From Rhodanobacter sp. (GTDB lineage Bacteria > Pseudomonadota > Gammaproteobacteria > Xanthomonadales > Rhodanobacteraceae), in the NCBI GenBank assembly GCA_004298505.1, contig SCRO01000034.1, positions 62,001 to 126,000 on the forward strand: a stretch of DNA of 64,000 nt, read 5' to 3'. Numbering within the stretch: the stretch's first letter is position 1; every line of letters begins with the position of its first letter. The position numbers were made by a program, and so were the translations under genes. Below are positions 8,839-17,528 of the stretch, piece by piece. The notes below the pieces were generated by a model. The model ran no database searches. It had not been told where the DNA came from and worked only from the letters and a program-made list of their open reading frames with translations.

Positions 8839-8960
8839 AAAAAAAGGCCCCGAAGGTTAGGGGGAACCTTCGGGGCCGGGCGGTCGCAGAAACCCAGGGG
8901 AGAGGCCTGCGACCGTGGCGGCCCAGGGAGGTGAGCCAGCCGTGGATGCCGTTGCGTGCA
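8839..8960 (-). ncRNA. sX13: sX13-like C-rich small RNA downstream of polA
   Basis: Three consecutive stem-loops read on the minus strand each expose a C-rich loop. SL1 (8937-8920) is a 5-bp GGCUC/GGGCC stem with loop ACCUCCCU. SL2 (8915-8881) is a perfect 9-bp stem with CUCCCC in its loop. SL3 (8877-8846) is a perfect 13-bp stem with loop CCCCCU, followed by seven U (8845-8839), which makes it the terminator. Three C-rich loops, about 120 nt and position behind polA match my memory of sX13 of Xanthomonas, an Hfq-independent regulator that pairs with G-rich motifs near start codons. The 5' end is estimated. An open frame of 63 codons overlaps this locus but looks incidental. The rest of 8707-9093 holds nothing else I recognise. 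Confidence 0.75.
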
Positions 8961-9093
8961 TCCAGACAGTTAGTGCGCAGGAAGTGGAAAAAGTTTCAGG
9001 TCCCCGAAAGCAATTCAACGGCGATTCATCTGTTGCAAAACGCAGCACGCAAGCTGTTGTTGCGATTGAAATATCTGGATTGTTTGCGGAGCC

Positions 9094-11841
9094 TCAGTGG
9101 GCCTCGTCCCAGTTCGCGCCCACGCCGACATCGACCAGCAGCGGCACGGCCAGTTCCGCGGCACTGGACATGCGCTCGATCACGCCGGCGCGCACGGCTT
9201 CGACGGCGTTGGCACGCACCTCGAACACCAGTTCGTCGTGCACTTGCATCAGCATGTGGGCGTCGTCACGCTGCTTCAGCCACGCCGCCACCGCGATCAT
9301 CGCGCGTTTGATGATGTCCGCGGCGCTACCCTGCATCGGCGCGTTTACCGCGGCGCGCTCCGCGCCCTGGCGCAGGCCGTGGTTGCGCGAGGTCAGGTTT
9401 TCCAGATACAGGCGGCGGCCGAAGATGGTCTCGACATAGCCGTCGCGATGCGCCTGCTCACGGGTGGCCTCCATGAATGCGTGCACGCCGGGGTAGCGGG
9501 CGAAGTAGCGCGCCATGTAATCGCTGGCCTCGCCGCGCTCCACACCGAGCTGGCGCGCCAGCCCGAACGCGCTCATGCCGTACATCAGGCCGAAGTTGAT
9601 CGCCTTCGCGGCACGGCGCTGGTTGGCGCTGATCTCCTCCGGCTTCAGGCCGAACACTTCGGCCGCCGTGGAACGATGCACATCGCCACCTTCGCGGAAC
9701 GCCTTCAGCAAACCCTCGTCGCCGGACAGGTGCGCCATGATGCGCAGCTCGATCTGCGAGTAATCCGCGGCCATCACCCGCCAGCCGTCAGGTGCGATAA
9801 AGGCCTGGCGGATGCGTCGACCCTCCGCGGTGCGCACCGGAATGTTCTGCAGGTTCGGGTCGGAGGAGGAGATCCGACCGGTCGCCACCGAGCCTTGGTG
9901 GTAGCTGGTGTGCACGCGGCCGGTGCGCGGATTGACGATGCCGGAGAGCTTGTCCGTGTAGGTGGAGCGCAGCTTGGCCAGGCCGCGGTAGTCCAGGACC
10001 AGCCGCGGCAGTTCGTGCGTGTCGGCGATCGCGTCCAGTGCTTCCTCGTTGGTCGACGGCTGTCCCGTGGGCGTCTTCATTTTCGCCTCGAGGCCGAGTT
10101 CGTCGAACAGCACGGTCTGCAACTGCTTGGGTGAGTCGAGATTGAATTCGTGCCCGGCGAGCGTATACGCCTGTTGCTGCAGCTCCAGCATGCGCTTGCC
10201 CAGTTGCTGGCTCTGCCGACGCAGTTCGTTACCATCGATCAGCACGCCGCGGCGTTCCATCTCGGCCAGCACCGGCACCAGCGGAATCTCGATGTCCTGA
10301 TACACGCCGCGCAGCGCCGGTACGCTCTCCAGCTTCGGCCACAGGGCATGGTGCAGGCGCAGGGTAATGTCGGCGTCTTCGGCGGCATAGCGACAGGCGG
10401 TGTCGAGATCCACCTGCGAGAATGAAATCTGCCGGGCGCCCTTGCCGGCGACTTCCGTGTACTTCACGGTGTCGTAGCCCAGATATTTCTTCGCCAGCGA
10501 GTCCATGTCGTGGCGGGTGACGGTGGCATTCCACACGTAGGATTCGAGCATCGAATCGTGCTTCAGGCCCTGCAAGGCAATATCGTAGTGCGACAGGATG
10601 TTGATGTCGTACTTCGCGTGCTGGCCCAGCTTGGGCTGCGACGGGTCCTCGAAGATAGGTTTCAGCGCGGCCAGCACCGCATCCCGGTCGAGCTGTTTCG
10701 GCACACCGGGATAGTCGTGGCCGAGCGGGATATAGCAGGCCGTGCCCGGCTCCACTGCAAGGCTGAGGCCGACGATGTCGGCACGCATCGCGTCGATGCT
10801 GGTGGTTTCGGTGTCGAAGGCGAGCAGCGGCGCATCACGGATTTTGTCCAGCCAGCCATCAAACCCCTCCTGCGTGGTGATCAGCTCGTACTCGCCCACC
10901 CTGGACAGCTCGGCCGTGAGCACCTCGTTGCCAAGGGAACCAGCTGTCGCCGCAGCGCCAGCTTTTTCGAATCCCGACTCCCCACTCCCGAATCCCGGAC
11001 TTTCATCCAGCTCTTTCAGCGCCGCCTTGAACTCGTAGCGCGTGTACAGCTCGCGCAGTTGCTCCACGTCGACTTCACGCTGCGCAAGCTCGGTGGGGCC
11101 GACTTCGAGCGCCACGTCGGTCTTGATCGTCACCAGCTCGCGCGACAGCGGCAACTGCGCCAGCGCGGCGCGCAGGCTCGCGCCGATCTTGCCGCCGATC
11201 TTGTCGGCGTTGGCGATCACGCCATCCAGCGAGTCGTACTCGGCCAGCCATTTGGCGGCGGTCTTGGGGCCACACTTGGGCACGCCAGGCACGTTGTCGA
11301 TGGTGTCACCGGTGAGCGCGAGGAAGTCGATGATCTGCTGCGGTCGTACGCCGAATTTCTCGACTACCCCGGCGTGGTCCAGCACCGTATTGCTCATCGT
11401 GTTGACCAAGGTGACCAGTGGACCCACCAGTTGGGCCATGTCCTTGTCACCGGTGGAAACCTCCACCTCGATGCCGAGGTCGCGCGCCTGCACGGCCAGC
11501 GTGCCGATCACGTCGTCGGCCTCGACCCCGGGCACGCGCAGGATCGGAAAGCCCAGCGCGGCGACGATCGCCAGCATCGGCTCGACCTGGACGCGCAGCT
11601 CGTCTGGCATCGGCGGGCGGTTTGCCTTGTACTGGTCGTACAGCTCGTTGCGAAAGGTCGGGCCGGGCGCATCGCTGACGAAGGCCAGATAGTCCGGCTT
11701 CGCCTTCAGCGTGGCGCGCAACATGTTGACCACCCCGAACAGCGCGCCGGTGGGCTCGCCGTGGGCGTTGCTCAGCGGTGGCAGCGCATGGAAGGCGCGG
11801 TACAGGTAGGAAGATCCATCGATCAGGATGAGTTTGGCCAT
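9094..11841 (-). CDS. polA: DNA polymerase I
   Basis: 915-residue three-domain polymerase for Okazaki fragment processing and repair gap filling. The N-terminal 5'-3' exonuclease (1-275) starts LILIDGSSYLYRAFHALP. The 3'-5' exonuclease has FDTETT near residue 340, so proofreading is likely active. The polymerase domain has motif A DYSQIELR, the fingers helix RRAAKAINFGLMYG and motif C VHDELVFE. The linker between the first two domains (about residues 280-292, ESPGFGSGESGFEKA) is encoded by a heptad-repeat arm at 10967-11004. No terminator of its own is visible before the downstream sRNA. Confidence 0.98.
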   Translation of the reverse strand: MAKLILIDGSSYLYRAFHALPPLSNAHGEPTGALFGVVNMLRATLKAKPDYLAFVSDAPGPTFRNELYDQYKANRPPMPDELRVQVEPMLAIVAALGFPILRVPGVEADDVIGTLAVQARDLGIEVEVSTGDKDMAQLVGPLVTLVNTMSNTVLDHAGVVEKFGVRPQQIIDFLALTGDTIDNVPGVPKCGPKTAAKWLAEYDSLDGVIANADKIGGKIGASLRAALAQLPLSRELVTIKTDVALEVGPTELAQREVDVEQLRELYTRYEFKAALKELDESPGFGSGESGFEKAGAAATAGSLGNEVLTAELSRVGEYELITTQEGFDGWLDKIRDAPLLAFDTETTSIDAMRADIVGLSLAVEPGTACYIPLGHDYPGVPKQLDRDAVLAALKPIFEDPSQPKLGQHAKYDINILSHYDIALQGLKHDSMLESYVWNATVTRHDMDSLAKKYLGYDTVKYTEVAGKGARQISFSQVDLDTACRYAAEDADITLRLHHALWPKLESVPALRGVYQDIEIPLVPVLAEMERRGVLIDGNELRRQSQQLGKRMLELQQQAYTLAGHEFNLDSPKQLQTVLFDELGLEAKMKTPTGQPSTNEEALDAIADTHELPRLVLDYRGLAKLRSTYTDKLSGIVNPRTGRVHTSYHQGSVATGRISSSDPNLQNIPVRTAEGRRIRQAFIAPDGWRVMAADYSQIELRIMAHLSGDEGLLKAFREGGDVHRSTAAEVFGLKPEEISANQRRAAKAINFGLMYGMSAFGLARQLGVERGEASDYMARYFARYPGVHAFMEATREQAHRDGYVETIFGRRLYLENLTSRNHGLRQGAERAAVNAPMQGSAADIIKRAMIAVAAWLKQRDDAHMLMQVHDELVFEVRANAVEAVRAGVIERMSSAAELAVPLLVDVGVGANWDEAH
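10967..11004 (-). repeat. Single heptad-repeat arm inside polA
   Basis: On the coding (minus) strand the stretch reads GGGATTC, GGGAGTG, GGGAGTC, GGGATTC in exact 7-base register. It lies in the flexible linker between the 5' exonuclease and proofreading domains. No facing arm is found next to it, so this is a solo arm of the family seen at 6880, 18895, 42915 and 45613. Confidence 0.75.
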
Positions 11842-11934
11842 GCATTATTCTCGCATGTGCGGTAAAGCACCGCGTTTCATGAATGTCTGGCGCAGGCGCC
11901 TGTTATGCTCGAACCCCCGATCGAGGTTGCCGCC

Positions 11935-12456
11935 ATGAAAACCACCATGCTGCTGGTTGCCGCCAGTGCTCTGTCCGCCGCGATGCTGTTGTCGGGCGTA
12001 CATGCCCAAGCCTATCCCGCTAGCCAGGTACCGCCGCCTCCCGGGATGAACGATCCAGGCGTACGGGCGACCGCGCCAGCGCCCAGCTCGGTGGCAGCCC
12101 CAGCGGCCACGACCAAGCCGAATCTGCAACCGCTCGCCTTGCCGGCGATGAAAAGTGGCGACAGCCGGATGGGGCGTCCCGCCTCGGAACCGACAGTGGA
12201 GGTTCGCCAGCAAGGCGAGAACACCGTGCAGGAATACCGTCGCAACGGCCGCCTCTACATGGTGGTGGTTACGCCCAAGCACGGTTTGCAACAGACCTAT
12301 ATAGTTGATCCGCAAGGCCGCCTGGTCGACGAACATGGCCAGCGGCGCGCAACGCCTGCGCTGTACAAGGTGCTGGAGTGGGGCAAGAGCAAGCCACCGG
12401 CAGCGGAGTCGGACAACGCCCAGTCGCAGACGCCGGCGTCCAGCAGCAGTCGCTGA
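11935..12456 (+). CDS. Secreted DUF2782 protein
   Basis: 173 residues from the ATG at 11935, chosen because it begins a clean signal peptide (MKTTMLLVAASALSAAMLLS..VHA) and has CGAGG eight bases upstream; an ATG at 11905 would add ten residues before it. A proline/alanine-rich linker leads to the C-terminal DUF2782 domain (about 95-160; VEVRQQGENTVQEYRRNGRLYM). This family habitually sits next to polA, here divergently, in Gammaproteobacteria. Probably periplasmic; function unknown. Confidence 0.8.
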   Translation: MKTTMLLVAASALSAAMLLSGVHAQAYPASQVPPPPGMNDPGVRATAPAPSSVAAPAATTKPNLQPLALPAMKSGDSRMGRPASEPTVEVRQQGENTVQEYRRNGRLYMVVVTPKHGLQQTYIVDPQGRLVDEHGQRRATPALYKVLEWGKSKPPAAESDNAQSQTPASSSSR

Positions 12457-12468
12457 GCGTCGGGCCGG

Positions 12469-12503
12469 CGGGCAGGCGACGGGTGGGTGGTCAATCCTGC
12501 CCG
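12469..12503. other. Inverted repeat between convergent genes
   Basis: CGGGCAGG and CCTGCCCG form an 8-bp stem around a 19-base loop between the convergent DUF2782 and GST genes. It lacks a T-run, so a terminator role is uncertain. Confidence 0.35.
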
Positions 12504-12518
12504 CTAGCGCCGGTCTTC

Positions 12519-13238
12519 TCAGCCTGCGCCAGCCGGATCGTCCAGTTCCGGATAGTGGCGGAAGATGCCACTTTCGTTGAACGGCAGGCGTCGCGGCGAT
12601 GCCAGGTACTCGGCGATGTGTGGCCGTTGGGCGACCCGCTGTTGCAACGCATGCAATAGCGGCAGCTGACGTCCGATGCGGCGCATCGCCCATGGAAACG
12701 CGTACTCCAGTCCGCTCATTAGCTGGAACAGCGAGAGGTCGACATAGGAATATTCGTGCAGGGCATGCTGTCGGCCGCCGCGCTCCAGCACCTGTTCGAA
12801 ATAATCGAGGTATTTCGGCAACCGCGTCTCGCGCAGGGCGGTCGCGCGACGGCGCGCCTCGATGCGTTGATCCTCGTAGTACAGGCTGCCGGCGATCGGG
12901 TGGTGAGCGTCGTGCACCTCGGCAACGACGTCGGCGATGGTCAGTTGCAACTGGTGCGCATACCAGCGCCGGCTCTCGCTCTGCGGCACCAGCGCGAGTG
13001 GCGGTCCGAGGTAATGCAGGATGTTCGCGGTCTGCGCGATCAGCAGGCGGCCAGCCTTGAGAAACGGCGGTGCAAACGGCAGCGGGCCATCGTGGACGCC
13101 GTCGAGATACTGCACGATCACATCGTCACCCTGCTCGCGAGCCACGTCCTCGTAGCCGGCCGCGGCATCTTCCAGCGCCAGCCGCACGAACTCACCGCGA
13201 CCCTGGATACCGGTCCAGTAAAACAACTGGTAATGCAT
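12519..13238 (-). CDS. Glutathione S-transferase family protein
   Basis: 239-residue cytosolic GST. The thioredoxin-like N-domain (1-80) begins YQLFYWTGIQGRGEFVRLAL with an N-terminal tyrosine typical of Tyr-type GSTs. It has PPFLKAGRLLIAQTANILHYL, where the usual Pro and SxA/TxA glutathione-binding features fall. The all-helical C-domain covers about 90-215. Substrate unknown. It lies 54 bases downstream of purH on the same strand and may be cotranscribed. Confidence 0.85.
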   Translation of the reverse strand: MHYQLFYWTGIQGRGEFVRLALEDAAAGYEDVAREQGDDVIVQYLDGVHDGPLPFAPPFLKAGRLLIAQTANILHYLGPPLALVPQSESRRWYAHQLQLTIADVVAEVHDAHHPIAGSLYYEDQRIEARRRATALRETRLPKYLDYFEQVLERGGRQHALHEYSYVDLSLFQLMSGLEYAFPWAMRRIGRQLPLLHALQQRVAQRPHIAEYLASPRRLPFNESGIFRHYPELDDPAGAG

Positions 13239-13292
13239 GGCAGCCTCCTGGTGCAGGGTGGGTGCCGAGCGTGCGCCTGCGCGCGTCGAGAC

Positions 13293-14903
13293 TCAATGAC
13301 GGAAGTGGCGCATCCCGGTGAACACCATGGCCATGGCATGCTCGTCGGCCGCGGCAATGACTTCGTTGTCACGCATCGAACCGCCGGGCTGGATCACCGC
13401 GCTGATGCCCGCTTCGGCGGCAGCGTCGATACCGTCGCGGAACGGGAAGAACGCGTCGCTGGCCATCACCGAGCCGCGAACCTCGAGCTTCTCGTCGGCG
13501 GCCTTGATGCCGGCGATCTTCGCGCTGTACACGCGGCTCATCTGGCCGGCGCCGATACCGATGGTCTGGCGGTTGCGGGCATAGACGATGGCGTTGGATT
13601 TGACGAACTTGGCTACCTTCCAGGCAAAGATCAGGTCGTGGATCTGCGCTTCGGTGGGCGCCTTGCGGGTAACGACTTTCAGGTCGGCCGCGGTGACCAT
13701 GCCGGTGTCGGCACTCTGCATCAGCAGGCCCGAGCCCACGCGCCTGGAATGGTTGCCAGGGTGAGCGTCGTGCAGGCTTCCGGCGGCTGGCAGCGGAATC
13801 ACCAGTACGCGCACATTGCCTTTCTTATGGAACGCCTTCAGTGCGTCGTCCGCATAATCAGGTGCCAGCACCACTTCAACGAACTGGCGCTCGACGATGG
13901 CTTTCGCGGTGGCGCCATCCACTTCGCGGTTGAACGCGATGACGCCGCCGAAAGCCGAAGTGGGATCGGTCTGGAAGGCCAGGTCGTAGGCCTTGCCGAT
14001 ACCCTCCAGGCTCACCGCCACCCCGCACGGGTTGGCGTGCTTGACGATCACGCAGGCCGGCTTGACGAAACTGCGTGCGCACTCCCACGCCGCGTCGGCG
14101 TCGGCGATGTTGTTGAAGGAGAGCTCCTTGCCCTGCAACTGGCGCAAGCAGGCCAGCGTGCCCGGATGCGGATACAGATCGCGATAGAACGCGGCCTGCT
14201 GGTGGGGGTTTTCGCCGTAGCGCAAGTCCATCAGCTTGACGAAACGGCCGTTGACCTGGCCGGGGAAGCTGGCATGACCGGCGATCGCGTCCTGGGCGTC
14301 GTTGAGCTCCAGCCCGGACAGGTAGTTGCTGATCGCGCCGTCGTAACTTGAGACATCGTTGAATGCGGCGACCGCCAGTTTGAAGCGCGTGTTGCGCGAC
14401 AGGCCGCCGTGGCTCTCGATTTCGGCCAGCGCGTCGGCGTACTGCGCCGGCGAGGTCAGCACGCCGACATCGTTCCAGTTCTTGGCGGCCGAGCGCAGCA
14501 TCGCCGGACCACCGATGTCGATGTTCTCGATCGCCTGCTCCAGCGTGCAGTCAGCCCTGGCCACCGTGCTTTCGAACGGATACAGGTTGAGTACCAGCAG
14601 GTCGATCGGCGCGATACCCAACTCGGCCATTACTTTGTCGTCGGTGCCGCGACGTCCAAGCAGGCCACCGTGTACTTTCGGGTGCAGCGTCTTGACGCGG
14701 CCGTCCATGATTTCGGGGAAGCCGGTGACGGCGCTGACATCGGTGACCGCGATGCCGGCCTCGCGCAGCGCCTTTGCACTGCCGCCGGTGGAGAGCAACT
14801 CCGCGCCCGCAGCGGCCAGGCGTCGGCCCAGGTCGATCAGGCCGGTCTTGTCGGAGACACTGAGCAGGGCGCGACGAACCGGAACGAGCTGGGGAGCGGA
14901 CAT
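13293..14903 (-). CDS. purH: Bifunctional AICAR formyltransferase/IMP cyclohydrolase
   Basis: 536 residues from the ATG at 14903 ([21 protein letters not shown]), preferred over an ATG 33 bases upstream because homologues begin near [14 protein letters not shown]. The N-terminal IMP cyclohydrolase domain (about 1-200) carries [15 protein letters not shown]. The C-terminal transformylase domain carries [10 protein letters not shown] (Lys and His of the active site) and [11 protein letters not shown]. Together they catalyse the last two steps of purine synthesis. It lies downstream of fis; a fis-purH neighbourhood is widespread in Gammaproteobacteria. Confidence 0.97.
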   Translation of the reverse strand: MSAPQLVPVRRALLSVSDKTGLIDLGRRLAAAGAELLSTGGSAKALREAGIAVTDVSAVTGFPEIMDGRVKTLHPKVHGGLLGRRGTDDKVMAELGIAPIDLLVLNLYPFESTVARADCTLEQAIENIDIGGPAMLRSAAKNWNDVGVLTSPAQYADALAEIESHGGLSRNTRFKLAVAAFNDVSSYDGAISNYLSGLELNDAQDAIAGHASFPGQVNGRFVKLMDLRYGENPHQQAAFYRDLYPHPGTLACLRQLQGKELSFNNIADADAAWECARSFVKPACVIVKHANPCGVAVSLEGIGKAYDLAFQTDPTSAFGGVIAFNREVDGATAKAIVERQFVEVVLAPDYADDALKAFHKKGNVRVLVIPLPAAGSLHDAHPGNHSRRVGSGLLMQSADTGMVTAADLKVVTRKAPTEAQIHDLIFAWKVAKFVKSNAIVYARNRQTIGIGAGQMSRVYSAKIAGIKAADEKLEVRGSVMASDAFFPFRDGIDAAAEAGISAVIQPGGSMRDNEVIAAADEHAMAMVFTGMRHFRH

Positions 14904-14978
14904 GGATGGGCTGCCTGGAGTGCGAAAGCCGCACATTATAGCCGTTCGGATGCGCGGCCGTTGTTGCCGGGAGTGGCG

Positions 14979-15281
14979 TTACAGCAGGCCGTGGGCCGCC
15001 AGCTTCTTGCGCAAGGTGGCGCGATTGATGCCGAGCGCGACGGCTGCGCGGCTTTGGTTGCCGTCGTGGAATGCCAGTACCTCGCGCAACAACGGTACCT
15101 CGACTTCGCGCAATACCAACGCATGCAGGCCTTCGACGCATTCGGTGTCGCCGATGTCTGCAAGATAGCGACGTACCGTGTGACTGACGCATTCGCTCAA
15201 TGCGCTGCTTGAGCCGGCACCATGCGGCGAGGACGAAACGGCGGCCTCGGCTGCAGGCAGTCTTGCGGCATTCACGGACAT
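14979..15281 (-). CDS. fis: Nucleoid protein Fis
   Basis: 100 residues from the ATG at 15281 (MSVNAARLPAAEAA); an upstream in-frame ATG would add ten residues not expected in the family. The C-terminal half (51-100) is the Fis dimerisation and DNA-binding region with the helix-turn-helix NQSRAAVALGINRATLRKKL. It should bend DNA and act in growth-phase-dependent regulation. The N-terminal arm is alanine/serine-rich. Fis lies between a zinc-ribbon membrane protein gene and purH; the dusB gene that precedes fis in enterobacteria is absent here. Confidence 0.94.
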   Translation of the reverse strand: MSVNAARLPAAEAAVSSSPHGAGSSSALSECVSHTVRRYLADIGDTECVEGLHALVLREVEVPLLREVLAFHDGNQSRAAVALGINRATLRKKLAAHGLL

Positions 15282-15438
15282 TTTCCCTCGCGTACGATGC
15301 GGCGGCTGCATGGGCCGCTGCCTTTGGTGATGGCGGATGTTGCGCTCGCGGCGTGAATCGAATGCCGACAGGCATCCCTGACGAGGCCACGAGTCTACCC
15401 TTGTGCGCCGGCAATTTTAAGTACCTGTCGCGCCGGAT

Positions 15439-16296
15439 TCATTCGAAACCGAATTCAAACGCCACCGCCTTGTCACCGGGATCCTCCACCTCCAGCAGCA
15501 GCACCGTGCTGGCGCCAGGTGCCAGGCCTCGGCGCAGGATCGCGCGGTCATCGAGATATTCCTCCGGCTGCAGGCGACGCATGGCCAGTCGCTGGCCTTG
15601 CACATCCGAGAGCGTGATCGTCAGCGCCGGATAGGGTTGGGTGAAGGCGGCGTCGTTGCGCACGCTGGCGCTGACCAGCAACGCGTCGGGTACGCTGGGA
15701 TGGGCCTGCACGTTGCTGGCGAGCAGACGCAACCGCGACGGTGCTGCAACCAGCGGGAGTTCACAACCGAGCAGCGCACAACTGCTGCGCAGCCAGCCAC
15801 CCACGACGCGGCTGCGGATCAGGGCGTCGCGTTCCGCCCAAGCCAACTGGGCCAGCAGCAACGAGGCCAGCAGCACGCAGGCGAGCACCCACGGCCAGTA
15901 CCGTTCACCCGTCGTTGCGCGCGTGCGACGCGCCTGCGCGCGCGATCGCTTCTGCGTCTGCTTCCTGCGCGGCTCGCGTGCGAAGCGGGGCGCGAACACC
16001 AGTTGCGAGAAGTCCTCGGTGGATGCCGTCTCGGCCGTTGCCGATTCCGCGGGTGTCACCACCACGGAGACTTCGGGCTGCGGTCGGTAAACCACCAGGT
16101 CGACACACGGTGGTTCGAACGCGGGGTCGTTCACCGGCAGTTCGACGAACGGCTCGGGCGGCAGTTGGTCCGTGAGCGTGGCGACGCTGTCGAAGCCGGC
16201 GCTGCAATGGCCGCACAGCACGTGGCCGTGCGCCTGCGCCAAGGTGTGCGCGTCCAGCGCGAAGACGGACAGGCATTCGGGGCACTGGGTATACAT
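15439..16296 (-). CDS. Zinc-ribbon membrane protein (MJ0042/DUF3426)
   Basis: 285 residues. The N-terminal zinc ribbon has CPEC (C5, C8) and CGHC (C28, C31), the MJ0042 motif. A variable acidic and then basic (KQTQKRSRAQARR) linker leads to one membrane helix (about 133-152, WPWVLACVLLASLLLAQLAW) and a periplasmic DUF3426 domain (about 165-285). The family commonly sits between prmA and fis in beta- and gammaproteobacteria. Function is unknown; the arrangement suggests a membrane-tethered sensor or assembly factor, which is inference. The 157-base gap before fis holds no clear signal. Confidence 0.88.
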   Translation of the reverse strand: MYTQCPECLSVFALDAHTLAQAHGHVLCGHCSAGFDSVATLTDQLPPEPFVELPVNDPAFEPPCVDLVVYRPQPEVSVVVTPAESATAETASTEDFSQLVFAPRFAREPRRKQTQKRSRAQARRTRATTGERYWPWVLACVLLASLLLAQLAWAERDALIRSRVVGGWLRSSCALLGCELPLVAAPSRLRLLASNVQAHPSVPDALLVSASVRNDAAFTQPYPALTITLSDVQGQRLAMRRLQPEEYLDDRAILRRGLAPGASTVLLLEVEDPGDKAVAFEFGFE

Positions 16297-16404
16297 GCGG
16301 ACCGTTGGCGATCAATACGCGGCAAGCTTAGCAGGCCGGGCGCGGCACTCCGCGCGGCGGTGACCAGCGATCGACCCGCGGCGCGGGTGGACTGTCGATG
16401 GTCG

Positions 16405-17382
16405 TCAGCTGCGACGCCGGCCGCTGATGCGCACCCAGTCCTCGCGCGTGTCCACGCGCAGTTCGTCGAACCACAAGGCGTAGCGTTGCAGCAGCTCGTC
16501 CTGCTGGCCGGCAAGGATGCCCGAGATCGCGAATGGCGCGCCGGGTTTGGCGGCAGCGGCGAAGGTGGGCGCCAGTTTGCCGAGCGGGCCGGCGAGGATA
16601 TTGGCGACGAAGACGTCGGCCGCTCCTGCGCATCCTGCGCCCGCGGCACTAGTGCTTCCATGCACCTCGGCCGCCGCTGCGACGTGGTCCTGCGGCAGGC
16701 ACAGCGCCAGTTGCGCCGCGACGCCGTTGCGTTCGGCATTGTCGGCCGCTGCGATGAGTGCCTGCGGGTCGTTGTCGACGCCGACCGCGCTGGCGGCGCC
16801 GAGCTTCAGCGCGGCGACCGCCAGGATGCCCGAGCCGCAACCGTAGTCGGTGATCATCTTGCCGGCAAGGTCAAGTCCGTCCAGCCATTCCAGGCACAGC
16901 GCGGTGGTGGGGTGGGTGCCGCTACCAAACGCCAGGCCCGGGTCGAGGCGCACCACGACGCGCCTGGATGCGCTGGAGCGGCCGACGATGTCATCGTCGG
17001 CCGGGGGCTCGATATTCCACGGGTAGATCCACAAGCGCCGACCGAACGACATCGGCTTGAACTGATCCATCCAGACTCGTTCCCAGTCCTGGTCGGCGAC
17101 CTCGTGAAAACTCAAGCGGTCGGGCTCCAGCCAGGGCAGCAGTTCACCCAGCGCCGCGGCCAGCCCGCGCCGGTCGTTGTTCTCGTCGAACAGCGCATCC
17201 ACCGTGATCGTCGGCCACAGCGGCAGCTCGCCCACGCCCGGCTCGAAGATCGCCTGTTCGTCCGGCGTCTGCGCCTCCGCGTCACGCAGCGTGATGGAGA
17301 GTGCGCCGAGCTCACCCAGCGCCTCCTCCACGCTGGGTTGTTGTTCGGTACGCACGATCAGGGAGAGTTCGAGGAAAGGCAT
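16405..17382 (-). CDS. prmA: Ribosomal protein L11 methyltransferase
   Basis: 325 residues from the ATG at 17382 (MPFLELSLIVRTEQQPS), the family's usual start; the frame stays open far upstream but only in repeat sequence and accC antisense-like frames. PrmA trimethylates lysines and the N-terminus of ribosomal protein L11. The N-terminal substrate-recognition domain is followed by the Rossmann methyltransferase domain with DYGCGSGILAVAALKLGA (SAM-binding motif I), GSGTHPTT and the NILAGPL motif. The stretch before the start codon is pyrimidine-rich repeat DNA with no Shine-Dalgarno. Confidence 0.95.
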   Translation of the reverse strand: MPFLELSLIVRTEQQPSVEEALGELGALSITLRDAEAQTPDEQAIFEPGVGELPLWPTITVDALFDENNDRRGLAAALGELLPWLEPDRLSFHEVADQDWERVWMDQFKPMSFGRRLWIYPWNIEPPADDDIVGRSSASRRVVVRLDPGLAFGSGTHPTTALCLEWLDGLDLAGKMITDYGCGSGILAVAALKLGAASAVGVDNDPQALIAAADNAERNGVAAQLALCLPQDHVAAAAEVHGSTSAAGAGCAGAADVFVANILAGPLGKLAPTFAAAAKPGAPFAISGILAGQQDELLQRYALWFDELRVDTREDWVRISGRRRS

Positions 17383-17528
17383 AAGGCGAGTAGTGAGCGA
17401 AGAGGAGTGAGTAGAGAGAGAGAACGGCCGAACTATGGGGAATGCGTTGCAGAGCGGAGTGGCGAGTTCAGATGAGGAGTCGAAACGCCGGCTTCTCTCA
17501 CTCCTCACTTCTCTTCCCTCACTCCTGG
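17383..17528. repeat. Inverted GAGTGAG-heptad element filling the accC-prmA gap
   Basis: Arm 17390-17424 (plus strand) reads GTAGTGA, GCGAAGA, GGAGTGA, GTAGAGA, GAGAGAA. The facing arm 17492-17525 (minus strand) reads GGAGTGA, GGGAAGA, GAAGTGA, GGAGTGA, GAGAAG. Both are in 7-base register. The arms are separated by about 67 bases. The element begins within a few bases of the accC stop codon and ends within 8 bases of the prmA ATG. The motif differs from the GGGANTS family but the layout is the same. Confidence 0.75.

Noticed and set aside
8857..9048. 63-codon open frame downstream of polA
   Set aside because: It overlaps the sRNA hairpins, lacks a ribosome site and has random-looking composition; RNA structure explains the region better.
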